Assembly (NCBI GenBank): GCA_031271905.1
Contig: JAISUT010000067.1
Location: 1-32,662, forward strand
Length of the DNA: 32,662 nt
Direction: 5' to 3'
Source of the DNA: Acidobacteriota bacterium
GTDB lineage: Bacteria > Acidobacteriota > UBA6911
The position numbers and the translations under genes are program-made. This document shows, in pieces, positions 23,135 through 32,662 of this stretch. The stretch's first letter is position 1. Each line of letters begins with the position of its first letter. Under the pieces are notes generated by a model that ran no database searches, was not told the DNA's origin, and worked only from the letters and a program-made list of their open reading frames with translations.

Positions 23135-24628
23135 ATGGCAAAAAAAATCGATGTTACCGAACTCATCCTTCGCGACGCCCACCAGAGCGTGATGGCGACG
23201 CGACTGGGGATCGAGGACATGATCCCCGTCTGCGGGGACTTGGACAAGGCAGGGTTCTGGTCGGTGGAGTGCTGGGGCGGCGCGACGTTCGACTCCTGCA
23301 TCCGCTTCCTGAACGAAGACCCCTGGGAGCGGTTGCGCACCTTCCGCAAGCTCATGCCCAACACGCGCCTGCAGATGCTGTTGCGCGGGCAGAACCTGCT
23401 GGGGTACCGGCACTATGAAGACCATGTGGTGGACCGCTTCGTCGAGAAAGCCGCCGAAAACGGCATCGACGTGTTCCGCATCTTCGACGCGCTGAACGAC
23501 ATCCGCAACCTCGAGCGCGCCATCGCCGCCGTCAAACGCACCGGCAAGCACGCCCAAGGCGCCATCAGCTACACCGTCAGCCCCTTGCACACCATCCAGG
23601 GCTTCGTGGACACCGCCAAGAAGATGAAGGAGCGCGGTTGCGACTCCATCTGCATCAAGGACATGGCCGCGCTGCTCAAGCCGCAGCCCGCCTACGACCT
23701 GGTCAAGGGCATCAAGGACGCCTGCGGCCAGGACACGCGCGTGCAAGTCCACGTCCACGCCACCACCGGCGTCACCATGGTCAGCCTGATGAAGGCGATC
23801 GAAGCGGGGGCGGACGGCGTGGACACCGCCATCAGCGCGCTCAGCCTCGGCCCCGGCCACAACCCGACCGAATCCTTCGTCGAGATGCTGGAAGGGACCG
23901 GCTACACCGCCGACATCGACTCCGAGCTGCTTTTGAAGATCAAAAAATATTTCCTCGGCATCCGCAACAACTATAAGGAATACCTTTCGAACATCACCGG
24001 CGTGGAGACGGAGATCTTCAAGAGCCAGATCCCCGGCGGAATGCTCTCGAACATGGAAAGCCAGTTGAAGCAGCAGAAGGCCGACGACCGCGTGGACGAG
24101 GTGCTGGAGGAGGTGCCGCGCGTGCGCAAGGACAGCGGCTATCCGCCGCTGGTCACCCCGTCGAGCCAGATCGTCGGCACCCAGGCGGTGTTCAACGTGC
24201 TGATGGGCAAGTACAAGGTCCTGACCGGCGAGTTCGCCGACCTGATGCTCGGCTACTACGGCGAGACCATCGGGCCGCGCGACCCCGAGGTGATCGAGCT
24301 GGCTGCAAAGCACGCCAAGAAGGAGCCCATCACCTGCCGTCCCGCCGACCTGCTCAAGCCGGAATGGGACACGCTCAAGGCCGAGGCGCTGGCCCTGCCG
24401 GGCTGCAACGGCTCGGACGAGGACGTGCTGACCGTCGCCATGTTCCCCAAGGTCGCGCCCAAGTTCTTCACCACCCGTGACAAGGGGCCGCTGAACTTGG
24501 GCAAGGAGTCGGCATCCAAGCCCGCCGCGCCCGCCGTGGACACCGGCAAGGGCCCGGTGCGCATGGAAATGTCTTACAACGTGAAACTCAACGGGAACTC
24601 GCACCGGGTGACCGTCACTCCGGCATAG
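23135..24628 (+). CDS. Methylmalonyl-CoA carboxyltransferase 5S subunit (pyruvate/oxaloacetate site)
   Basis: The 5S subunit moves the carboxyl group between carboxybiotin and pyruvate, forming or consuming oxaloacetate, in the soluble transcarboxylase complex. The 497-residue product begins with the DRE-TIM barrel metal site LILRDAHQS. The carboxylated active-site lysine K175 is in CIKDMAALL, and metal histidines H206/H208 are in HVHATTG. The long matches FWSVECWGGATFDSCIRFL, ETEIFKSQIPGGMLSNMESQ and GYPPLVTPSSQIVGTQAVFNV are those of the Propionibacterium 5S protein. HVHATTG fits 5S (HCHSTTG) better than pyruvate carboxylase or OadA (HxHDTxG). The C-terminal tail (MEMSYNVKLNGNSHRVTV) resembles the first strands of a biotinyl domain but stops before any AMKM, so biotin must be supplied in trans. 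It is first in the cluster, with AGAGAGAG upstream. Confidence 0.93.
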   Translation: MAKKIDVTELILRDAHQSVMATRLGIEDMIPVCGDLDKAGFWSVECWGGATFDSCIRFLNEDPWERLRTFRKLMPNTRLQMLLRGQNLLGYRHYEDHVVDRFVEKAAENGIDVFRIFDALNDIRNLERAIAAVKRTGKHAQGAISYTVSPLHTIQGFVDTAKKMKERGCDSICIKDMAALLKPQPAYDLVKGIKDACGQDTRVQVHVHATTGVTMVSLMKAIEAGADGVDTAISALSLGPGHNPTESFVEMLEGTGYTADIDSELLLKIKKYFLGIRNNYKEYLSNITGVETEIFKSQIPGGMLSNMESQLKQQKADDRVDEVLEEVPRVRKDSGYPPLVTPSSQIVGTQAVFNVLMGKYKVLTGEFADLMLGYYGETIGPRDPEVIELAAKHAKKEPITCRPADLLKPEWDTLKAEALALPGCNGSDEDVLTVAMFPKVAPKFFTTRDKGPLNLGKESASKPAAPAVDTGKGPVRMEMSYNVKLNGNSHRVTVTPA

Positions 24629-24705
24629 CATATCATGGCGGGACGCGCTCGCCCGCGTTGCTTGCGGCGGGGGCGCTCCGCCACCTTAAATTAAGGAATT
24701 TCGAC

Positions 24706-26259
24706 ATGGCTGAAAAAACAATGCAGGACAAAATCGAGGAATTGCGCGCCAAACGCGCCAAGACGATGCTGGGCGGCGGCCAGGACAAGCACGACAAGCA
24801 GCACAAGCAGGGCAAGCTGACCGCGCGCGAACGCATCGACGCGATGGTCGATCCGGACAGCTTCGAGGAGACCGGCCTTTTCGCCCAGCACCGCGCGACG
24901 CTGTTCGGCATGGCGGGCAAGGAGTTCCCCGCCGACGGCGTGGTCACCGGAGCGGCGTCCGTCGGCGGACGGCTGGTCCATCTGGCGAGCCAGGACTTCT
25001 CCGTCTCGGGCGGCGCGGCCGGCGAGGTCCACTCCATCAAGGTGGCGGAGATCATGGAGCAGTCGCTGAACACCGGCTCCCCCTTCATCTTCATCAACGA
25101 CTCGGGCGGCGCGCGCGTGCAGGAGGGCATCGACTCGCTCTCCGGCTACGGAAAGGTGTTCTACACCAACGTCGTGCTTTCGGGCGCGGTGCCGCAGATA
25201 TCCCTGATTTGCGGCCCCTGCGCGGGCGGCGCGGCCTACAGCCCGGCGCTCACCGACTTCATCATCCAGACCCGGCAGGCGCAGATGTTCATCACCGGCC
25301 CCTCGGTCATCAAGAGCGTCACCGGCGAGAACGTCACGGCGGAGCAGCTCGGCGGCGCGGACGCGCACATGGCCAACTCCGGCGTCATCCACTTCGTCGC
25401 CGAGAACGACGACCACGCCATCCAGATCTGCCAGAAGCTGCTCAGCTTCCTCCCATCGAACAACCTGGAGGACCCGCCGATCGTGGAGGGCGACCCGAAC
25501 CTCGACCCCAACCCGGAGCTGAACGACGTGGTCCCCACCGACACCAAGCGGGGCTACGACGTGCGCGAGGTCATCACCCGCGTGATCGACTTCGGCGACT
25601 TCCTGGAGGTGCAGGCGGGCTACGCCATGAACATCGTGGTGGGATTTGCGCGCATCAACGGCCGGTCGGTCGGCATCATCGCCAACCAGCCCATCGTGCA
25701 GGCCGGGGTGCTGGACATCAACTCGTCCGACAAGGCGGCGCGTTTCATCCGCTTCTGCAACGCCTTCAACATCCCGATCGTCACCTTCGTGGACGTGCCG
25801 GGCTTCCTGCCGGGGGTGCAACAGGAGTACGGCGGCATCATCCGCCACGGCGCGAAGATGCTCTTCGCCTATTCCGCCGCCACGGTGCCGAAGATCCAGG
25901 TCATCCTGCGCAAGTGCTACGGCGGCGCCTATCTGGCGATGTGCGGCAAAGACCTCGGCGCAGACCGCGCCTACGCCTGGCCCACGGCGGAAGTCGCGGT
26001 GATGGGCGCGGAGGGCGCGGCGGAGATCGTGTTCCGCAAGGAGATCATGGAGGCCGAGGACAAGACGGCCAAGCGCAAGGAGCTGGTCACCGAGTATCGT
26101 GAAGCCTTCTCCAACCCCTACGTGGCCGCCAGCCGCAGGCTGGTGGATTCGGTCATCGAGCCGGCCATGACGCGGCGTCACATCGCCCAGGCGCTCGAGT
26201 ACCTGCACACCAAACGCGAACTGCGGCCTGCCAAGAAGCACGGCCTGATTCCACTATAG
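24706..26259 (+). CDS. Methylmalonyl-CoA carboxyltransferase 12S subunit / MmdA-type carboxyltransferase
   Basis: The 12S subunit takes the carboxyl group from methylmalonyl-CoA to biotin, or the reverse. It is a crotonase-fold carboxyltransferase of 517 residues, the usual length. The N-terminal half has KLTARERIDAMVDPDSFEE, the oxyanion-hole segment INDSGGARVQEGI, and the acyl-CoA site GPCAGGAAYSPALTDF. The C-terminal half has the biotin site VDVPGFLPGVQQEYGGIIRHGAKMLFA and KCYGGAYLAMCGKDLGAD. The same fold serves propionyl-CoA carboxylase beta and the sodium-pump methylmalonyl-CoA decarboxylase alpha. The adjacent 5S and 1.3S genes, and the absence of biotin carboxylase and MmdB, point to transcarboxylase. 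The start at 24706 follows TAAGGA; an earlier ATG (24658) adds residues unlike the family. Confidence 0.94.
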   Translation: MAEKTMQDKIEELRAKRAKTMLGGGQDKHDKQHKQGKLTARERIDAMVDPDSFEETGLFAQHRATLFGMAGKEFPADGVVTGAASVGGRLVHLASQDFSVSGGAAGEVHSIKVAEIMEQSLNTGSPFIFINDSGGARVQEGIDSLSGYGKVFYTNVVLSGAVPQISLICGPCAGGAAYSPALTDFIIQTRQAQMFITGPSVIKSVTGENVTAEQLGGADAHMANSGVIHFVAENDDHAIQICQKLLSFLPSNNLEDPPIVEGDPNLDPNPELNDVVPTDTKRGYDVREVITRVIDFGDFLEVQAGYAMNIVVGFARINGRSVGIIANQPIVQAGVLDINSSDKAARFIRFCNAFNIPIVTFVDVPGFLPGVQQEYGGIIRHGAKMLFAYSAATVPKIQVILRKCYGGAYLAMCGKDLGADRAYAWPTAEVAVMGAEGAAEIVFRKEIMEAEDKTAKRKELVTEYREAFSNPYVAASRRLVDSVIEPAMTRRHIAQALEYLHTKRELRPAKKHGLIPL

Positions 26260-26274
26260 GGACGAGGCGAACTT

Positions 26275-26688
26275 ATGGCGCAAACCGCAAAGACAAACGC
26301 AAAGACGAAAGAGCAGTCGAAAGACTTGCTCGCGGCACTCGGCGAGGTGCGGGCGCAGCTCGCCGTGCTCGCCGAGGCGCAGGCGCAACTCGCCGAGCGC
26401 GTGGCGCAACTCGAGGGGAAGGTTCCGTCCGCCGCCGCCCCGGCGTCGGTGACGCCGCCGCCGGAGGCCCCGAAACCGGCGCTGCCCGTCGCGCCCGCCG
26501 CGCCCGCCGCGCCCGCGAAGCAGGAGATCGGCGAAGAGGAACTCCTGGTCATCTCGGCGGCGCTGGGCGCGTATCTCGGAGTCCGGGTCCACATCCGGCA
26601 GGTCCGGCTGCTCAGCTCCTCGGCATGGGCGCAGCAGGGGCGCGTGTCGGGCATGGCGCACATCCCATACACACATACTACTAATTAG
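26275..26688 (+). CDS. Small accessory subunit of the carboxyltransferase complex (coiled coil, Pro/Ala linker, IxxALGAYLG domain)
   Basis: This is a 137-residue protein of uncertain role in three parts. Residues ~15-50 form a heptad-like helix (LLAALGEVRAQLAVLAEAQA). Residues ~52-85 are a Pro/Ala linker like those of biotin carrier proteins. Residues ~88-130 hold ELLVISAALGAYLGVRVHIRQ and SSSAWAQQGRVSGM. That last block resembles the small C-terminal module of methylmalonyl-CoA or oxaloacetate decarboxylase gamma/delta/epsilon subunits (I..A..YLG..IR...S.WA..GR). There is no transmembrane helix, unlike OadG/MmdD. Placement between the 12S and biotin-carrier genes (15 bp and 8 bp gaps) supports a structural or assembly role in a soluble complex. 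The function is inference. Confidence 0.75.
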   Translation: MAQTAKTNAKTKEQSKDLLAALGEVRAQLAVLAEAQAQLAERVAQLEGKVPSAAAPASVTPPPEAPKPALPVAPAAPAAPAKQEIGEEELLVISAALGAYLGVRVHIRQVRLLSSSAWAQQGRVSGMAHIPYTHTTN

Positions 26689-26696
26689 GAGTTTTT

Positions 26697-27098
26697 GTGA
26701 AACTTAACGTGAAGATCGATGGAAAGACCTACGAGGTGGATGTCGAGGCCGTCGAGCAGGAATCCTCCGTCCCCCAGACCCGCCTCTATGTGACGGGCGC
26801 CCCGACGGTACGCGGAGCCGCGCCCGTCGCCGCGCCTGCGGCGACCCCGGCCCCTGCGGCGTCTTCCGCTCCGGTCGCGGACGAAAGCAAAGTCTGCCGC
26901 AGCCCTGTGTCCGGCATCGTGATCAAGTCTGTGGCGAAGGAAGGGCAGAGCCTCCAGTCCGGAGAAACCATCATGGTGCTGGAAGCTATGAAAATGGAAA
27001 CGAACATTGCAGCGCCCGGCGCGGTCAAGGTCGCCAAGCTCCTCGTCAAAGAGGGCGACAGCGTCCAATCGGGTCAGGTGCTGGTGGAGTTTGAATGA
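26697..27098 (+). CDS. Biotin carboxyl carrier protein (transcarboxylase 1.3S subunit)
   Basis: This subunit carries the biotin that shuttles CO2 between the 12S and 5S subunits. It has 133 residues: an N-terminal strand pair (MKLNVKIDGKTYEVDVEAV), an Ala/Pro linker (about 43-62), and a biotinyl domain with SPVSGIVIKSVAKEGQ and EAMKMETN, where K99 is the biotinylation site. The start is GTG with an excellent TTAGGAG five bases upstream. The ribosome binding site overlaps the previous gene's stop region, suggesting translational coupling. The 3' end overlaps the epimerase start by 4 bp (ATGA). No biotin ligase is in the window; one must be encoded elsewhere. Confidence 0.95.
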   Translation: MKLNVKIDGKTYEVDVEAVEQESSVPQTRLYVTGAPTVRGAAPVAAPAATPAPAASSAPVADESKVCRSPVSGIVIKSVAKEGQSLQSGETIMVLEAMKMETNIAAPGAVKVAKLLVKEGDSVQSGQVLVEFE

Positions 27099-27568
27099 TG
27101 ACAGCGGAATTGGAACAGGTGCCGGGATTCATATGTTTTGACCATATCGCCGTGGCGGTCAAGCCGGGCGAGCTGGACGACCACGTCGCAGCCTACAAGG
27201 CGATGGGCTTCACGGAGCTGCACCGCGAGGAGATCTTGGGCAAGGACCAGGTGCGGGAGGTGATCTTCCGCGTCGGCGACGGGCCGAACCTCTTGCAGCT
27301 CATCGAGCCGCTGAACGAGACTTCCCCCGTGACCAAGCAGATCGAGAAGATGGGCGGTCGCGGCGGCTTCGTCCACATGGCGTTGCGCGTCAAGGACATC
27401 CAGAAGGCGTTCGACCACCTGAAAGCCAGCGGCTTCAAACTGGTGGACGCGGCCCCGCGCCCCGGCTCGCGCGGCACGATGGTCTTTTTCATCCACCCCA
27501 AGGCGACCGAGAAGGCGGCTTTCGGCTTCCTGATCGAGGTGGTGCAGGAGGGGGCGGCCCATGCCTGA
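27095..27568 (+). CDS. mce: Methylmalonyl-CoA epimerase
   Basis: This enzyme interconverts (R)- and (S)-methylmalonyl-CoA, linking the mutase to the transcarboxylase. It belongs to the vicinal-oxygen-chelate/glyoxalase fold, with 157 residues. Two babab modules are visible. The first has FDHIAVAVKPGELDDHVA with a metal-binding histidine, and NLLQLIEPLNETSPV. The second has GGFVHMALRVKDIQKAFDHL with another histidine, and AFGFLIEVVQ with the final glutamate. SRGTMVFFIHPK fits the substrate pocket region of known epimerases. It overlaps the biotin carrier gene by 4 bp and the mutase small-subunit gene by 8 bp, so the block is tightly coupled in translation. A second ATG directly follows the first; either could be used. 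Confidence 0.94.
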   Translation: MMTAELEQVPGFICFDHIAVAVKPGELDDHVAAYKAMGFTELHREEILGKDQVREVIFRVGDGPNLLQLIEPLNETSPVTKQIEKMGGRGGFVHMALRVKDIQKAFDHLKASGFKLVDAAPRPGSRGTMVFFIHPKATEKAAFGFLIEVVQEGAAHA

Positions 27569-28958
27569 CGCTGAAATCAAACTGAACCTCGCCGCCGAGT
27601 TCCCCCCCACCCCCACCGCCGAGTGGGAGGACGTCATCGCCAAGGACCTCAAGGGCGCCGACTACGAGAAGAAGCTGGTGTGGCGCACCGAGGAAGGCTT
27701 CTCCGTGCGCCCCTACTACCGCCGGGAAAACCTCGCCGGGCTCGAAGGGCAGTTGGCCCTGCGCCGTACGAAAAGCGGCTGGGAGATCAGCGAGCAGTTC
27801 GCCCCCGCCGCAGACGCCGTGCGCGCCGACCTCCTGCACGAAGGCGGGGCGACCGCCATCCAGGAGCTCGGCTACGGCATAGCCGAGGGGGTTGAAAAGC
27901 TCGCGGCGCTTTCCGAGAAGAAGCCGGTGGAGGAAGCGGCGGGCGAGATGGAGTTCGTCTTCGCCGCCGGCCCCAGCTACTTCAACGAAATCGCCAAGCT
28001 GCGCGCCGCGCGCCTCCTCTGGGCGCAAGTCGCCGCCGCCTTCGGCGCGAAAAGCCCCGTCGCCATGAAAATCGCGGTGCGCACGCCGCGCCGCAACAAG
28101 AGCGTCTTCGACCACAACACCAACCTGTTGCGGGCGACGACCGAGGCGCTGTCCGCCGTCCTGGGCGGTTGCGACGCGCTGTACGTCGAGCCGTTCGGAT
28201 TCGACCGGCACATCGCCGTGAACATCCAAAGGATATTGCAGGAAGAGTCGCACCTGGACGCGGTGGCAGACCCCGCCGGCGGCTCGTACTACATCGAGTC
28301 GCTGACCGACGCCATCGCCCGCGAGGCGTGGAAGCTCTTCCAAGGCGTCGAAGCCGAAGGCGGTTTCACGAAGGCCAAGGAGTCCGGCTCCATCGGCAAG
28401 GCCATTGAGGCGGCGCGCGCGGCGCGGGAGAAGTCTCTGACCAGCCGCCGCAAGGCCCTGGTCGGGGTGAACAACTTCCCGAACCTCATGGAGACGGCCG
28501 CGGACATCCAAGATGTGCAGCCTCCCAAGGCCGAGTGCGAGCATGAGTACCGCGTGGCGACGCCGTTCGAGGCGATCCGCCGGCGCACGCTCGATTTCGC
28601 CAAGGCCAAGGGGAAGGCCCCCAAGGTGCTGCTCCTGACGCGGGGCGACGTGAAGATGAAGGGGGCGCGCTCGAACTTCGCCCTCAATTTCTTCGGTTGC
28701 GCCGGGTTTGCCATCGAGACTTCCGAGGAGTACGCCGGTTCGGACGCCGACCTGATAGTCCTTTGCAGCTCCGACCCCGAATACCTGGCCTTCGCCAAGG
28801 ACGTCTGCCCCAAGGTGAAAGTCCCGGTCATCGTGGCAGGGAACCCGAAGGACCAGATCGAGGCGCTCGAAGCCGCCGGAGTCAAGGGCTTCATCCACGT
28901 CCAGAGCGACGCGGCGGCGACCTTGGCCGATTGGCAAAACAAACTTGGTATGGAATGA
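27561..28958 (+). CDS. mutA: Methylmalonyl-CoA mutase small (beta) subunit, shortened
   Basis: This is the non-catalytic partner of the mutase heterodimer, 465 residues. The usual MutA has about 600-640. N-terminal part: [32 protein letters not shown]. Barrel part: [21 protein letters not shown], then [25 protein letters not shown] and [17 protein letters not shown]. The C-terminal flavodoxin-like domain ([29 protein letters not shown]) lacks the DxHxxG cobalamin-ligand motif, as expected for MutA. Between residues ~110 and ~150 a short linker replaces what is normally ~150 residues of barrel. The reading frame is intact and the junction is smooth, so this looks like a natural short form, not a frameshift. 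The stop is 10 bp before the large-subunit start. Confidence 0.9.
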   Translation: MPDAEIKLNLAAEFPPTPTAEWEDVIAKDLKGADYEKKLVWRTEEGFSVRPYYRRENLAGLEGQLALRRTKSGWEISEQFAPAADAVRADLLHEGGATAIQELGYGIAEGVEKLAALSEKKPVEEAAGEMEFVFAAGPSYFNEIAKLRAARLLWAQVAAAFGAKSPVAMKIAVRTPRRNKSVFDHNTNLLRATTEALSAVLGGCDALYVEPFGFDRHIAVNIQRILQEESHLDAVADPAGGSYYIESLTDAIAREAWKLFQGVEAEGGFTKAKESGSIGKAIEAARAAREKSLTSRRKALVGVNNFPNLMETAADIQDVQPPKAECEHEYRVATPFEAIRRRTLDFAKAKGKAPKVLLLTRGDVKMKGARSNFALNFFGCAGFAIETSEEYAGSDADLIVLCSSDPEYLAFAKDVCPKVKVPVIVAGNPKDQIEALEAAGVKGFIHVQSDAAATLADWQNKLGME

Positions 28959-28968
28959 GGAGCGGGCG

Positions 28969-31089
<2,121 letters not shown>

Positions 31090-31103
31090 CGCACATTGTC
31101 GGC

Positions 31104-31121
31104 GCGGGGCGCAAGCCCCGC
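31104..31121 (+). terminator. GNRA-loop hairpin after mutB
   Basis: A 7-bp GC stem, GCGGGGC / GCCCCGC, is closed by a GCAA tetraloop, 15 bases after the mutB stop. It has no T tract. It is likely an mRNA 3'-end stabiliser preceding the true terminator. Confidence 0.45.
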
Positions 31122-31153
31122 CTCGGCCGGATGGACAGCCAGTCTCCAACGGG

Positions 31154-31183
31154 AAAGGGCGGCTCTTCGCGGGGCCGCCCTTT
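31154..31183 (+). terminator. Intrinsic terminator of the transcarboxylase-mutase operon
   Basis: A perfect 10-bp stem, AAAGGGCGGC / GCCGCCCTTT, with a 10-nt loop lies 65 bp after the mutB stop. The short T run is part of the stem's 3' arm (TTTG follows), so it may act in both directions. It separates mutB from meaB. Confidence 0.75.
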
Positions 31184-31246
31184 GTGCCGACATGGAATCG
31201 ACATGATTCGCGGGGCGGGGGGGGCATGGAACTGTCTTACACTGGT

Positions 31247-31276
31247 TTGACGGCCAGCGGTTGAAAATTTGATATT
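31247..31276 (+). promoter_or_regulatory. Candidate sigma70 promoter of meaB
   Basis: TTGACG (31247-31252, 5 of 6 consensus bases), an 18-bp spacer and GATATT (31271-31276, 4 of 6) lie in an AT-rich stretch 46 bp before the meaB start codon. Together with the terminator upstream, this suggests meaB has its own transcript. Confidence 0.45.
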
Positions 31277-31321
31277 TATGGTTATGGACAGGCTCGCCTA
31301 GGAAAACCGACCGTCGCCATT

Positions 31322-32305
31322 ATGAAACGTCTTTCTCTGGAACAATACGTCGATGGCGTGCTCGCGGGGGACCGCGTGACCCTCGCCCGGGCCATCACCG
31401 TCATCGAAAGCGACCTTGCCTCGGACGCCGACCTGGCCGCGCGGATGCTCGACCGGCTCCTGCCGCACGCGGGCGGTGCGCGGCGCGTGGGCGTCACCGG
31501 CGTCCCCGGCGCGGGCAAGAGCACCTTCATCGACGCGCTCGGCGTGATGCTCATCCACGAATATGGCGAAAACCTCGCCGTGCTGAGCATCGACCCGTCC
31601 AGCCCCATCTCCGGCGGCAGCATCCTCGGCGACAAGACCCGCATGGAGCGGCTGGCGACCGAGGAGCGCGCCTTCATCCGGCCTTCCCCCTCGCGGGGGC
31701 ATCTGGGCGGGGTGGCGCGGCGCACGCGCGAGACCATGCTCCTGTGCGAGGCCGCGGGCTACCGCAACATCCTGGTCGAAACGGTGGGGGTGGGGCAGTC
31801 CGAGACCGCCGTCCGCTCCATGACCGACTTCTTCCTGCTCCTGATGCTGGCCGGAGCGGGGGACGAGCTGCAAGGGATGAAGCGCGGCATCATCGAGATG
31901 CTCGACGGCATGTCGATCACCAAGGCGGACGGCGACAACAAGCCCAAGGCGGAGAGGGCGCGCAACGAGTACGCCCACGCCCTGCACCTGTTCCCCGCCT
32001 CAGCCGACGGCTGGACGCCGCCCGTGCTGACCTGCTCGTCGGTCACGGGCGAGGGCTTGCACGAACTCTGGCAGACGATCCTGGAGCACCGGCAGCTCCT
32101 GGAGGGCAACGGCTTTCTCGCCAAGCGCCGGAGCCGCCAGGCGCTGGAGTGGATGGACGAGCTGCTCCTGATGGGCTTGGAAGACTCCTTCCGGCAGGAC
32201 GCGACGGTGGCTGAGCACCTGCCGAGGCTGCGCGAGGAGGTGCGGCGCGGCGCGGCCACCCCGTTCGCCGCCAGCCGCGACCTCCTCCGCATGTACCGCC
32301 GGTAG
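31322..32305 (+). CDS. meaB: MeaB/ArgK-type G3E GTPase, methylmalonyl-CoA mutase chaperone
   Basis: MeaB uses GTP to gate cobalamin loading and to protect or repair methylmalonyl-CoA mutase. It has 327 residues, the usual length. The P-loop is GVPGAGKST (60-68). The G3E-family Mg motif region is DPSSPISGGSILGDKTRM, and RGHLGGVARRTRETMLLCEAAGY and the Walker B/switch region ILVETVGVGQSE follow. The base-specificity motif is TKADGDN. The C-terminal dimerisation helices end in LLRMYRR. No strong ribosome binding site precedes the ATG; AGGAAAA lies ~20 bp away. The location directly downstream of mutAB fits the usual genetic linkage. It is the only gene of the pathway here outside the main operon. 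Confidence 0.96.
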   Translation: MKRLSLEQYVDGVLAGDRVTLARAITVIESDLASDADLAARMLDRLLPHAGGARRVGVTGVPGAGKSTFIDALGVMLIHEYGENLAVLSIDPSSPISGGSILGDKTRMERLATEERAFIRPSPSRGHLGGVARRTRETMLLCEAAGYRNILVETVGVGQSETAVRSMTDFFLLLMLAGAGDELQGMKRGIIEMLDGMSITKADGDNKPKAERARNEYAHALHLFPASADGWTPPVLTCSSVTGEGLHELWQTILEHRQLLEGNGFLAKRRSRQALEWMDELLLMGLEDSFRQDATVAEHLPRLREEVRRGAATPFAASRDLLRMYRR

Positions 32306-32428
32306 GTGGCGCGACGGGGGGCGCCCCCCCGCGCGACCCCTTCCCTCGCCTGTTGGAACCGCCCCGCCGTCTCCCTCCGAAAAAGAAAGGTGGGTGTGGA
32401 GGGCGCCCGCTGAAGCGACGCTCCGCCT

Positions 32429-32662
32429 TTACGCCCCGAACTCTCGTGTGAAGCTCAGGATGTCGATCTCGCGGAACATCGGTGTGCAGGGGGGGAGCTT
32501 GCGGATGTCCAAGAACTCGGTCTCGAAGGTGAACTCGCGCTTGGGGACGAAATACACCGCAGTGCCGACTTTGAACGCGCTCGAAGCTTGCTGGGCATAG
32601 TACAGGCTGATGATCGAACCCCGGTACCACAGCGGCACGTCGGAGCTCCAGTACTCGAGCAT
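32429..32662 (-). CDS. Unrecognised protein, C-terminal part (continues beyond the window)
   Basis: A minus-strand frame is open from the window edge to a TAA at 32429-32431. The visible 77 or so residues include EYWSSDVPLWYRGSIISLYY, AQQASSAFKVGTAVYFVPKR and the end REIDILSFTREFGA. I do not recognise the family. The composition is protein-like (many aromatics, mixed beta/alpha pattern), and codon use fits the neighbours. There is an ATG codon exactly at the edge, but it may be internal. Its 3' end faces meaB, 123 bp away; that gap contains a GGGGGGCGCCCCCC palindrome and no gene. Confidence 0.6.
   Translation of the reverse strand: MLEYWSSDVPLWYRGSIISLYYAQQASSAFKVGTAVYFVPKREFTFETEFLDIRKLPPCTPMFREIDILSFTREFGA

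Noticed and set aside
24706-26259. Propionyl-CoA carboxylase beta or sodium-pump methylmalonyl-CoA decarboxylase
   Set aside because: No biotin carboxylase or MmdB/OadB gene is present, while 5S and 1.3S genes flank it; transcarboxylase is the simpler reading.

Overview
The window is GC-rich, tightly packed and bacterial. It suggests a Gram-negative anaerobe or facultative anaerobe. The Gram-negative sign is an autotransporter beta-barrel end at the left edge. The anaerobic signs are an oxygen-independent coproporphyrinogen III dehydrogenase and a complete methylmalonyl-CoA/transcarboxylase block. Desulfobulbus-like Desulfobacterota (Deltaproteobacteria) are one group known to run this pathway, but the placement is a low-confidence inference. 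I see no rRNA, tRNA, CRISPR array or transposase.

Left part (1-5400): the end of an autotransporter, a Tex-type RNA-binding protein gene (minus strand), a squalene/phytoene-synthase family gene, and a convergent radical SAM gene with a CX4CX2C cluster motif. An AT-richer divergent region with two dyads separates the radical SAM gene from the next block. Signalling block (5400-10100): two tandem paralogous PAS-GAF-GGDEF proteins. The first has a ruined GGDEF active site but an intact RxxD inhibitory-site motif. The second has an intact GGEEF and an added N-terminal AhpD-like domain without the redox cysteines. Aquaporin Z follows on the opposite strand.

Middle part (11000-22700): a minus-strand operon of ABC ATPase, ABC-2 permease and a membrane-anchored repeat protein; an RlmB/TrmH-type 2'-O-methyltransferase gene; a divergent URO-D-fold protein that is not a standard HemE; an AAA/DUF4143 ATPase preceded by three exactly spaced 23-bp iterons; a lactate/malate dehydrogenase with mixed specificity residues; and a small operon of SpoIIE/RsbU-type PP2C phosphatase, hemN and hemH.

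Right part (23100-32300): a propionate-pathway (Wood-Werkman) cluster. It encodes the transcarboxylase 5S subunit, 12S subunit, a small coiled-coil accessory subunit and the 1.3S biotin carrier, then methylmalonyl-CoA epimerase, the mutase small and large subunits, a terminator, and the MeaB/ArgK-type mutase chaperone with its own promoter. Together these would move a carboxyl group between (S)-methylmalonyl-CoA and pyruvate or oxaloacetate, epimerise methylmalonyl-CoA and interconvert it with succinyl-CoA. No biotin carboxylase or membrane decarboxylase subunit is present, which favours a soluble transcarboxylase. The window closes with the end of an unrecognised minus-strand gene.
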